From NCBI RefSeq assembly GCF_963678635.1, contig NC_087065.1, forward strand, positions 63,390,754 through 63,454,753: 64,000 bases of DNA, in the 5' to 3' direction. The notes beneath the pieces are model-generated. The model searched no databases, was not told the DNA's origin, and worked only from the letters and a program-made list of their open reading frames with translations. Below, in pieces: positions 11,051-20,490 of the stretch. The first letter of the stretch is position 1; each line of letters starts with the position of its first letter. The position numbers and the translations under genes are program-made. This DNA comes from Symsagittifera roscoffensis (lineage: Eukaryota > Xenacoelomorpha > Acoela > Convolutidae).

Positions 11051-11076
11051 CTTTTTTGAAAGTGGAATTTTTTCAG

Positions 11077-12089
11077 GAGTGCAGTTGGGGAAATCGATGG
11101 GAAACGTGGATCCCTTCACTGGCGACCCAGACGCTCAGTTTGCAAATTCAACACCCAATCCTAACATGGCATCTTCCACTTCAATCCCGCCAAATACGCC
11201 CTCAAATCAGGACCAGAGTCAGCCTGGGTTCAGACCAGGGTCAAACATGGGAAACTTCGACCCATACACAGGCCACTCGGCCATGGATGAAACGCCCTCC
11301 TATTCGACAGACGCAAATCCATACTTTCCGCTGAAAGACTTCCTAGTGCTATTTAAAGCCAACTTTGCAAAAGATGCTGAAAAAATTACAGAATACAACG
11401 GAAAAACAGCGTTTAAATTATCTGATGAAAGTTTGCAGATAATAACTTCTGTCAATGCAAATGAAAGTAGTGTGGATCCGGCTATCTCTGATATCATGTC
11501 ATGCCTTCTAACATGGGAATTGGAATACATTTTCCCACTCTTTGATATTTGTATACATTTTGCCGCGTCTGGAAAATTTTGCAAAATGATTGAGCCTAAA
11601 ATAAATGCAGTTTTGCAGCGGATACTTGAGCTGCGGAAATCGGCATCGAAGCCTTCACAAACAATGGCGATCCGGTTTTTGGCCAATTTATCTGGAACAA
11701 AAAGTGGTCAGAATATGTTGAAAAATTGTCCCGAGCTGTCTCAAATTGTGGAATCGTTTTCGACTAGTACCATTAACCCTGTATGTCTGGGTTTAGCCAC
11801 ATTGATGCTGAATATATCTGTCCTGGCGTATCATGAATCGGCTGAAATGAGTTGCTTATACCTAGTTCCAGCATTTTGTCAGATGTTATCTCGTGAGGTA
11901 CTGGAAGAAGAAACCTGTTTCAGATGTCTCGTTGCTATAGGAACCATTGGTTACAATTGTGAAGTTCTGAAAGAGGCCTGCAAAGGAAGCAACTTAACTC
12001 ACTTGGTCGAGAATGTTATGGCAAGTTTGAGCTCATCTCCAAAAGTGAATGATTGCTCCAAGAAGCTCAACAAGTTTCTGCTCACGTGA
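11077..12089 (+). CDS. PLAA: PLAA terminal exon: linker and PUL (p97-binding) domain
   Basis: The exon opens with the low-complexity linker typical of PLAA, including two DPFTG/DPYTG motifs (GNVDPFTGDP, GNFDPYTGHS). It then enters the PUL domain at YFPLKDFLVLFKANF, an armadillo-like helical domain that binds the C-terminus of p97/VCP. Later family landmarks are FPLFDICIHFA, SQTMAIRFLANL, LGLATLMLNISVL, FRCLVAIGTIGY and the closing CSKKLNKFLLT. The stop is TGA at 12087-12089. The acceptor TTTTTTCAG at 11068-11076 sets the start; the ATG at 10992 upstream is in frame but lies within the intronic 22-bp repeats. The exon joins in phase 1 to the GC donor after 7235. Confidence 0.92.
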
Positions 12090-12094
12090 ATAAA
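12089..12094 (+). terminator. AATAAA polyadenylation signal overlapping the PLAA stop codon
   Basis: The stop TGA (12087-12089) supplies the first A of AATAAA. If used, the 3' UTR would be only a few tens of bases long. No other perfect AATAAA was noticed in the next 150 bases. Confidence 0.55.
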
Positions 12095-12850
12095 ATTGTG
12101 AAAGTGATGAAGATATAATGATGTTACTAATTTACTAGAACCTGTACATTAACTCGTTTATTTTAATTCAAAGACAAAATTAAGTTAGTGATTTCATCAA
12201 TCAATAGTAAAACAGAAACGCAAAACTGGTGCTTTTTCACAAGTTAAATCCAGTTTTCTCCAATTGGGTTAGTTTTAACAAAAAGCTTTGATCGTAAAAG
12301 ATTCTTGAAAATCACAGAGCTTAGAGACATATATCTTTTCTTTGAAAATAATTTTAAAATAATTTTTTTTTAATTTTTCATTGGCTTTTTTTCCAAATTC
12401 CTGTTGGTCATATTTTTTTGAAATAGAAGTGAAAAAACAAACAAATTGGACTAAATGTTTGATTACAAAGAGTGTGAAGTAATAGGCCAGTGATAATTTA
12501 ACAACATCAAAAGTATTCTTTTGTGAAAATTTGGTGCACAATTTGGTTTAACAACATTAAAAACAGCAGGATTTACTGACATTTCCGGAGCACGTGACGT
12601 AATTTGAGCTTTCTTTTGCGATAATGTTCTGTTTCTGTAAAAGAATTTCAGCGAATTGAAATTATGCACAGATGTAAAAAAAATTCGCGGATTTAAAATG
12701 ATTTTCTTAATGAAAATACATATTTTTTGTAAGTGTCAGTTTTTGCAGACGGTGTTTGTAATCGATAATGTTTCTTTTCAGATAGCATTTGCTTGTACCA
12801 TATTTGTGTTTCTAGGTCGCTCATTTTAGCAGTTTAGAATCAGAATAAAA
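12095..12850 (+). promoter_or_regulatory. PLAA-MNS1 intergenic region with promoter-like cluster
   Basis: The sequence at 12583-12602 combines an ETS-type TTCCGG, an E-box CACGTG and an overlapping CRE-like TGACGTAA within 20 bases. It lies about 250 bp upstream of the MNS1 start in otherwise AT-rich DNA, as expected for a TATA-less core promoter. Two pyrimidine-AG sites (near 12781 and 12816) before the ATG could be 5' UTR splice acceptors. No RFX X-box palindrome was recognised, although MNS1 is a ciliary gene. Confidence 0.4.
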
Positions 12851-15800
12851 ATGGCTTCTTTGAGGAGAACTCACCAGTCAGAGGCGCAGCGCCTCACACA
12901 AGCTAGAGAACAGGTAAAATACCATTTTAGCGCAGTTATTCAGCGTAAATTTTAGGAGTGATTTGAAGAAAAAGACTTACTCACGAGCTCCCAGTTCTTA
13001 GTGACGAATAACCTTAGACCCCTTTGGCAGACCACATGATTAATATGATCACCTGTGCACCTGTTGACCCCTCGATTGAAGTGGTGTTTTGGTAGACCCA
13101 TTCAGTTCTGTGTTTACTTCTGGGTAGAGAAGTTTTGCTTAGCCTCAAAAACAAGTAACGCCCAAAGTTGGTTTCGTTGCATCAACTCATTGACTAGGAG
13201 TTGGAGGCAGTGGCAACTTAACATTCGCCTTTCTCATGACTCCCGCTTGATTAAAAAGCTTTACAGCTGATGGAAATATTAATTCATTTTAACTGTTGTT
13301 TGATAGCTTTTGTTAAACTGAAAAAATTAAGAATGATTTGAACAATTGGGAAAAATTTTAAATTTAAAATTAGAATCAGTTTTTTTAAGAATGCATCCCC
13401 CTAGTTAAAAATTTTTATCTTAGCTGTGATTCAGTTCGAATCCAAATTGGCAGATCCTTTTTCATTAATTGCTGTTGAAGAGACGTTAGACATTTCACCT
13501 TTTGTTTACTAAGCACTGAAATGATTTTAACCCGTGTGTTGTGTTTTGTTGGGTAGGAGTACGCGAACAATGAGTTGGAGAAGGAGTTGCGGAAGATGAG
13601 GTTGGTGGAGGCACAGGGGGCTCAGGATGACAGAGTGGAGGCCAAGAGACAGATCAGACAGATTGAGGCTCAGAGGCAGGAACAGCTCATGGAACAGGCC
13701 ATATATGACAAGTTCCACAGGTACTATGCACTAAACAGCCGGTTCAGATCGTGTTATTTAAAAAAGTTCGGGCTAAAATGGTAAAAAGATTCTATTTTGC
13801 TATTTTACGGCAGGCGAACGTTTGAAGACAAAATGGCATCTTATGACATTTTTGAAAAGTTTGACCGAACCGTTTTTTGACGGCCTTTAAAGAATGCGGA
13901 GTTTTTGATCATTAATTGACGAAAAAGTTGCGTGCGTCGTACAAATGTTCTACAAGATACGGTGTTTTTAATCTTTTCGAAATTTTTTACATGCAGAATA
14001 AATCTGTTTTTAGGGAGGCAGAGCGTAAACTGGAGATCCAGCGAGAGGAAGCACTGGCTACAGAACTGGCCAGAGCCAAGTTGGCCCAAATGAGTGAGGA
14101 GAAGATGCGACAACAGGTGCGGGAGAGCAGCATAGAGTTGAGGGAGCTGGAGGCGAAGCTGAAGGAGGGTTACGTGGCCAAAGAGAGAGCAGCACAAATT
14201 ATGGAGAAGGAGGCTATTAGGTGAGAGAAATCGAAATAACTTCCTGTATTACAGTTTTAGTTTCTTTCTTGTAATTATTGAAGGAAAGATTCAGTCTTCA
14301 TTTATCAGCTTAGCTCTGTTTTTAAGCCTGGGGGCAGGTTATATTTTAATGTCACCACCCTAAATGCACACAAGCTGCTGGCTTGTAATGAAATGCATCT
14401 TGTAACACAGTGTGTTTGTTTTTATCAGGTACGATCAGAAGGCAAGGGAGGCTGAGATAGCGATGGAGATGAAGAGGGAGCACGAACTGGCGGAGGAGGA
14501 GCAGCGACTGATAGAGATGCAGAAGGCGAAGGAGAAGGAGATCTACCAGACCCAGCTGGAGAGCCAACTAGTCGAACAGGTCAGTGCAATCCTATCCTTC
14601 CTTCATCGCCATCACCAGCTTGGCTTTAATTCAATTGCCTAGCTCAATTTATATTTTATATTACACGTTGACTTATTGCTTCACACGTAAAATAATTGAA
14701 CGAAGTTGTGTCGTGAATAAATAATTGTAGAAAGATTAACAAAATTTTTTGTTAATTAACGATTTTAAAAGATCTTTTAGCTGATGGATCTCTACTTCAG
14801 TTTTGTCTGTTTTACATAGGTGATTTCAAAACTTTCATGATTTGTTCCCAAAATTGATATGTGGATCAGTGATATCAACTATTTGTCCTTGGAGACGTGT
14901 TACAAATGCGTGTGTTTGTTTGTAGGAAAATAGGAAGCAGGAAGCGTACGAGGAGTTCCTGAAGGACAAGCTGATGATAGACGAGATAGTGAGGAAGATC
15001 TACGAGGAGGACCAGAGGGAACAGGAGATCAAGATGGAGACTCAGAAGCAGACGCAAAGGTACGCACAGCTACTCGCTCTCATACTATCAATATGGAATG
15101 ATTTTTGATATAGGCTTCCCCAATTTTCTTATTAAATGGAGAAGAATTTTTTTCGGGTTTGTCTTATTTGTTTTTCACGCAAAATCAATACCACAAATAA
15201 TCAGCGGAATATGAAAATTTAACATTTAGGTTTTAGGCTAAAAAATTTTAATTTAAGGAAAACTAGTTTTGGAAGTTTCTCTTAGCGCTTCCTTGGCAAT
15301 AAAGGTTTTCTAGCAAAATTTTAAAATTATTATGCAATTTTTTTTTCATTTTTAATCGATCATATCTAATTCACCAACTTTTTATGCGTTTGTATAGTTC
15401 TTTAATCGCACCATGCTATTTTTGTGTCTATTTGAAGCCGCTCCAGTGTTTGATTCTGGGAATAATTTTTTTCACAGCATGAATTTTCTTTTTGATAGAT
15501 AATGCAATAACTTTTGAGGTTGAATCGCGGAATTAATTTTTCCTTTGATTCGCAAAAAAGCTTGTTTTTAACAGGAAAGTAAACGAAATTGGCATAAAGA
15601 AAATGGATAATTTTTTTGCATTGTAGGTACATTGCAGAGTTTATGAAAAAGCGACAAGAGTGGCAAGTAGCGGAAAAAGCGGCACTAGAGGAAGAAAACC
15701 GCAAGATTTTGGAATTCGCCAAGATGCAGCAGAGAAGAGAGGAAGACAGAATGGCAGACGCAAGAAGTCGGGAGGCAATCAAGCAGAAATTGGTCGAGGA

Positions 15801-16401
15801 ACTAAGCAGCAAACTGGCGCAAGACGTCGCGGACAGAGATGAACTGGAAAGGATCCGAACGGAGCTGCTGATGGAAGAGCAAGAGGAGAACGAAAGAATG
15901 AAGGAGCGAAATGTGATCGAAAAACGACTGAGAGACATGGTGTCGCTGCAGAAATCATACGCGCAACAGCAACAGTTGAAGGAACTGCAGAAAGAAGCTG
16001 AGTTGGCAGAGGAGGAAGAGTTCAGAAGGAAAATGTTGGAAAAGTTCGCGAATGACGACAAAATTGAACAGATGAATGCCCAGAAACGAAGAATGAAGCA
16101 ACTGGAACACAAACGTGCGATCGAAGAGCTGATCGAAAATAGAAGAAAAATGCAGATTGCAGAGCGGCAGGCAGATTTGGACCAGGCCAAACAAGCGGAA
16201 CAGCTGGAGAAGTTCCGAAGGCAGATTATCGAAGAGGAGAGACGGAAACTGATCCGGGAGCACGCAGAGAAGCTGCTGGGATACCTGCCGAAGGGAGTGT
16301 TCAAGGACTCCTCAGACCTGGATCTGCTGCCGGAAGACCTGAAGAAGAAATACAGCGAGCGACAAGTTGACCCCTTCAGCTCCGAAGATTTCTTCATGTA
16401 G
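12851..16401 (+). CDS. MNS1: MNS1, ciliary coiled-coil protein (six coding exons, 497 aa)
   Basis: MNS1 (meiosis-specific nuclear structural protein 1) is a coiled-coil microtubule inner protein of motile cilia and sperm flagella, linked to outer-arm dynein assembly and left-right patterning. Exons: 12851-12913, 13557-13720, 14014-14220, 14429-14579, 14926-15059, 15627-16401. Intron phases are 0, 2, 2, 0, 2, and every junction keeps the frame. The 497 aa product is close to the ~495 aa of mammals. Almost all of it is charged Glu/Arg/Lys/Gln coiled coil. Family landmarks are EKMRQQVRESSIELRELE and KERAAQI (exon 3), LKDKLMIDEIVRKIYEEDQR (exon 5), EEENRKILEFAKMQQRREE (exon 6) and the C-terminal LLGYLPKGV. 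The start ATG sits in AAAAATGG and is followed by MASLRRTHQSEAQRL. All splice sites are GT-AG, with AG|G at most junctions. Trichohyalin/plectin-like coiled-coil relatives exist, but these landmarks and the length favour MNS1 itself. Confidence 0.93.
12914..13556 (+). other. MNS1: MNS1 intron 1
   Basis: 643 bp, GTAAAATACC to GGGTAG, phase 0. No repeat or ncRNA recognised inside. Confidence 0.85.
14580..14925 (+). other. MNS1: MNS1 intron 4
   Basis: 346 bp, GTCAGTGC to TTTGTAG, phase 0. Nothing recognised inside. Confidence 0.85.
15060..15626 (+). other. MNS1: MNS1 intron 5 with a stray satellite unit
   Basis: 567 bp, GTACGCAC to TTGTAG, phase 2. It holds one diverged copy of the 2.4-4.3 kb satellite unit at about 15240-15415. 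Confidence 0.85.
15240..15415 (+). repeat. Single diverged copy of the ~260 bp satellite unit
   Basis: Shares, in order, GAAAACTAGTTTTGGA, TCTTAGCGCTT, TTGGCAATAAAGGTTTTCTA, AAAATTATTATGCA and TTTGTATAGTTCTTTAAT...CACCA with the tandem units at 2363-4290. Same strand. Confidence 0.6.
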
Positions 16402-17639
16402 ACTAGTGTTCGATGTTTTGTTTAATCATCTCGTCAATTTGCTTTGGCATAGAATAGGCGGTGTTTATATGGAAAAATTAAGTTTCATTACAAACAATCT
16501 GAGGTAAATCTACAGCAAAGCCAGTTAATGCTTCAAAAGCTTGAATCACGCCTTTTCTAGTCCAGTAGCATTTTGACTTGCGGTGAATTAGAATTAAAAT
16601 CTGATAACTGAGCATGAAATTTGTAACTGCATAAAAACGCGCGGTAACAGGGGTTGCACCTAAGTTTTTTCTCAAATTGAGTTGCTCAGTTATGCATAAC
16701 TGCCTGTTATAATGTAGATGTCTACTATAATCTCATTCATGTCATGAATTCAATCGAGCTGTTTGCTGTTAGAAATGACGCTGAATGCCGTGTAAATAAT
16801 TAAATACGCTGTAAAATCGTGTACATAAAATTAATTTTGTCCTCACAGTCGGTTTTCTTTTAACATGTTCGAGTTTTGCTAAAATTTCGAGTATAATGGC
16901 GCTTTTAGGCATTTTCAGGGCAAGCTGATCCAGTTTTTTCTCAGAGAAAGGTTTATTTTTAAGAAAAAAGCGCCAATCACTAACAATTATTGTAATTCAA
17001 AAAGCTTTAACCTGAATTGTTTTCTTCGAAACTCGAAAAAAATTTACGTTATCAAATCGGTATATAGACTTTTTTTCGAGTTAACAACTAGTTTAACAAA
17101 ATCAGTTGGCCAGTATGTTCTGATCAATTGCCTGGAAACAGGTTTTTGAGCATGTCTGCATTCTGAATCCCCGTTTCATTCGAATTTTTGTTGTTGCTTT
17201 CAAAACAACTCATGTTTTTTTTCTGTCGCTGATTGCTTTGGTTTTTTCCACTTTTGTTTTCTTCGGTTTAAATAGTTTCGGCTGATAAGATATCTGTTTA
17301 TTGGGCTCATAATTTTTCGCTTAAAGGGCCAAAACATTTTAATTGCATTTTTGCTCTTCAAGGGGGTGTAAAATCGGGATTTTTTTATATAGCTCAAAAG
17401 TTTCTAAATTTTTTGGGTCATTTGTCGTCTACCCAAGTGTTGTCAGGTCAGTAACCGTTTGATGAATGTTGTTTTGCAATACTTATTTCACACTGGAATT
17501 TGTGTTTCTCAGTGTCTTTCTTCAAAATCAGCCACCTTCGAGAATTATATTTAAAAATCGATATTTATATATTTTTCATTTTCAAAAAACCTTTCGAATC
17601 ATTAGTTTTGTCCTGTTATTCGGCTAGTTGCCCTTCTGT
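16402..17639. other. Intergenic region downstream of MNS1
   Basis: AT-rich, no exon-like sequence. It shares short diverged blocks with later intergenic DNA: CGTTATCAAATCGG...TGACTTTTTTT...GTTAACA (17047-17095 and about 21427-21470), and CTTCGGTTTAAAT.GTTTCGGCT (about 17261 and 23807). These suggest old dispersed repeats. No canonical AATAAA was noticed close to the MNS1 stop. Confidence 0.5.
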
Positions 17640-17770
17640 TTTTTTTACGCATTGCAAGTGGTGCGAAGCGTATCCTTGATTTTTTACACTTTCCAAGTCT
17701 TACGTTGGCAATGTTCTCCAAGTGTGCTTAGCGCAATTTAAATTGTTGGTAGGTGTGATGAGACTTCTTC

Positions 17771-18700
17771 TTACGACGCGTTTACTGACGCATCGGCGTC
17801 AACATACGTTCGCCCCATCCGCTGTAGGAGCCGCTGGAGGTCGCCCGGGTGTTCGATGAAGTGGGCGTCGTCAGATCCTCCAAGTCGTCTGATTTCTCGT
17901 TGGCATTCATGCAACACATGGTGGACGGTATCTTCTTGTCCGCAATCAGGGCACTCTGGGGAGTCGGCTGCACCTACCCGAGCGAGGGTGGCCTTACAGA
18001 GTGATGACTGCCCCGTCCTGAACTGGTTGGTGGTGACTTCTTCCCTTCTGCTTCTACCGTGGTTTTCCTTCGCCATTTTTCTTGTTGTTTCATGTTCGCC
18101 GTAGAAGGCTTTGTCTTTCGCTCTCCTCTCCCTTCTAATCGCTGCCTTTGCGGTATCCAGGCTGACAGGTCTGTTCTGTTGTGGGAAGTTAGCTGCTTCG
18201 TTGGCCGCCCGATCGGCTCTTTCATTACCGGCCACTCCGCAGTGAGAGGGGACCCAAAGAAAGGTGGTGTGTTTGATCTTGTTAAGGCTTTCCAGATCTT
18301 GATGCCGCAGTCAGAGTCTTGGTTTTCTGGTCCCGTGGCGAATTTCTCCATTGATGATTTGGAGTCGGTCATTATCGTTGCCGTGATCTTCATCGAGTGT
18401 GCTGAAGTACTCAAGGGCCATACGGATGGCTTCCATTTCTGCTTGGTACGACGAGCAGAGACGTCCTGCGGGGTCCTCAGAATGGTGCTCCAGACTCGTG
18501 TCGTGACGACGGCTGCGCCTCCTCCATCTGTGGTGCCTCCTCTGGCCGACCCGTCTGTCCAGACTTCGATGTCGAACGGTTCTTCTTTTCTGATCTTGTC
18601 CAGCAGGACGTTGGTTGCTTTCCTTCTTTCGTCTTCTGCTTCGCTCTTTAGCTTCATCTCAGCAAGGTCGAATCTGAAGTGGATGTCGTTATTGGTTTTG
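17771..18700 (-). pseudogene. Retrotransposon RNase H domain and terminal zinc motif, frameshifted
   Basis: Reading down from about 18590: EVWTDGSARGG (first catalytic Asp), then in another frame SSYQAEMEAIRMAL (catalytic Glu), back to MTDSKSS (second Asp), and again shifted to FLWVPSHCGVAGNERADRAA (the helix with the final Asp). The 154-codon frame at 17771-18235 carries this last part and ends with CPDCGQEDTVHHVLHEC, a zinc motif common after RNase H in these elements. The three frame changes within about 350 bp mean no intact enzyme can be made. Confidence 0.85.
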
Positions 18701-20470
18701 TTCCAGGGGGCGTTGCTGTGTTGGTTCGGTTCTCGGGGTAACATATCGAGTTTGCTGACGCTATCGAACTCCTTTGCTATTCTCCTCCAATAGCCACGGA
18801 ACTGTCTGTGCGCGTCGGTAGACTCCTCGTTGCCTCTGTGCCAGGACTCGTGTGTTCTGCTCTTCAGACGAGATCTCGTCGAACTGTTGGCGGTGCGCCA
18901 GGCGGGGTTATCATGAGGCAGTCGCAGCATACGTTCGCAGAGGCAGGCAGCTCTCTCCTGGCTGACGTGTCTCATCGGCGGAAGGTCAGCGCAGGCGAGT
19001 AGGGCCGGGACTCTCGTGACTCCGAGGCAGCCAGTGATGACTCTGGCACACTTGTTCTGCTGTGCCTCAATGGCGTCCCGTGTCAAAGGCTGGGCCTTGC
19101 TAAGCCAGACTCCTGAGGCGTAGTCGGCGACGGCTCTGGTGGTCGCGATGTAAGCGGAGCGGAGGTTGTTCTGGGAGGTTCCGGTGGAGCGACCTGCAAT
19201 GGCTGTGAGGGCTCTTCTAGCAGCCATTCTCCGTTTGACCTCTTTGGCATGGGCAGAGAAGGCGAGTTGACAGTCCAGCGTCAGGCCAAGGAACACAGGG
19301 TTGGCTTCGTACTTCAGCCGTTGTTCGCCGAGTCTGAGGTCCACTTTGCTTCTTCTTGTTGTTCTCCTTCGGGTCGAGCGTGAAGATGGTATAGCAGCAC
19401 TTATCCTTGCTGAGGCTGACTTTCCACTTGGCGCACCAGTGCTCAATAACATCAAGAGCAGGTTGAACTCTGGTAGCAGCGAGCTCGAGGGACCTGTCAG
19501 TACCGACAGCAGCAGTGTCGTCCGCGAAGAGGCTAAGTTCGGCACTGGGGGCGGTCTCCTGGACGAGAAAGCGGAGGTCGTTGCAATAACACAGCCAGAG
19601 GATCGGGATGAGCACAGAGCCCTGGGGGAGGCCTTCTCTGAACACACGGAGGCGGCTTAGGGTGTTCTTCCAGTTCATGCGCGCTCTCCTGTCGGTCAGG
19701 AACCCTTTGATCCACCGTATCATGCACACGGGGACCCCGAGGTCTGCCAGTTTCATGTACATGGCGTTCTTCTACACTCTGTCGTAGGCGGTCGAGGAGC
19801 ACCAGTACCGATCTTCTGGGGGCCTGATCTTCAAGGCCGTCAAAGATGTTTTGAGTGATCCGGGCGAGCTGTTCCTCGGTGCTGCGGCCTTTCCTGAAGC
19901 CTGCCTGGCACGGGGCAAGTTTGTTGCCGGCTTCGAGGAGGTGGATGAGTCTCGAGGAGACCAGTCTTTCCATGAGCTTTGCCAGACAGCTCGTGAGGGC
20001 GACTGGGCGGTAGCTTTTGGGCGAGTCCACGGCTTTCCCTTTCCCTTTGTACATAGGGATGATGGTCGCCACGCGCCAGGCTGACGGTGTTTTTCCTTCT
20101 TGCCAGGACCTGTTGAAGAGGGCTAGGAGAGCCTTGAGCGCCGGGTCGGGGAGCTGCTTCAGCATTTCGTTGCCCACGCCGTCGGGGCCGGGGCTTTTGC
20201 CTTTCTTCAGGTTCTTGATGGCCAAATTAACCTGCCGTAGCGTGAAGACGCTGCAGGCTCCTTCCTTGTTGCAGTTACAGTCACTCTTCAGGGTCTTCGC
20301 AGCTTCTCTGTTGACCCGTTTGTCTTCGCTGGTCCTGTCAACTCTAGAGATCTCTGCGTACAGCTGGCAGAAGAGGTCTGCCTTCTGTTTGTCGGTCACC
20401 GCGTCTTTGAGTCTGGTCCCGTTCTCGTCTGTTCTGGTGAGGGCGGCGGGATCACGGACGGAGGGGCCTC
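18700..20470 (-). pseudogene. Retrotransposon reverse transcriptase and thumb region, frameshifted
   Basis: The frame at 19533-20399 contains KGKSPGPDGVGNEML, PMYKGKGKAVDSPKSYRPVAL, FRKGRSTEEQLARI and SVLVLLD (first catalytic Asp). Near 19795 a one-base loss shifts the frame: the expected AYDRVW reads AYDRV followed by TAG. The frame at 19217-19762 resumes with KNAMYMKLADLGVPV, EGLPQGSVL and SLFADDTAAV (the catalytic Asp pair, about 19517-19528). Another shift near 19360 leads into the thumb/connection region ANPVFLGLTLD...AYIATTRAVADYASGVW. The motifs are well preserved despite the indels. Confidence 0.88.
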
Positions 20471-20490
20471 ATAAGCGTCCTTTGAGCCAT

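Larger units (their letters stand above)
7236..11076 (+). other. PLAA: PLAA last intron, 3841 bp, GC-AG type
   Basis: Inferred donor AG|GCTAGT and acceptor TTTTTTCAG|GAG. No GT donor before the stop at 7238 keeps the frame, while the GC donor joins phase 1 to phase 1 and rebuilds a Gly codon. The intron contains an LTR-like direct-repeat pair (7453-7682 and 10532-10777), retroelement-derived reading frames on the - strand, and a 22-bp tandem repeat just before the acceptor. Confidence 0.75.
17640..20490 (-). mobile_element. 5'-truncated non-LTR retrotransposon (RT + RNase H class)
   Basis: A compact, conspicuously GC-rich block in AT-rich surroundings. Read on the - strand it encodes, in order, a reverse transcriptase, an RNase H and a terminal CCHC-type zinc motif, the ORF2 order of I/R1/Loa-like clades. 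The 5' part (apurinic endonuclease and ORF1) is absent: coding similarity starts abruptly near 20470, as in 5'-truncated copies. The 3' side ends in a run complementary to AAAAAAAA near 17645, a possible tail. At least four frame shifts and an in-frame stop show that the copy is dead. Confidence 0.88.

Noticed and set aside
15402-16397. 331-codon - strand frame, Ser/Arg-rich
   Set aside because: Antisense shadow of MNS1 exon 6, whose Glu/Arg/Lys codons leave few stops on the other strand.
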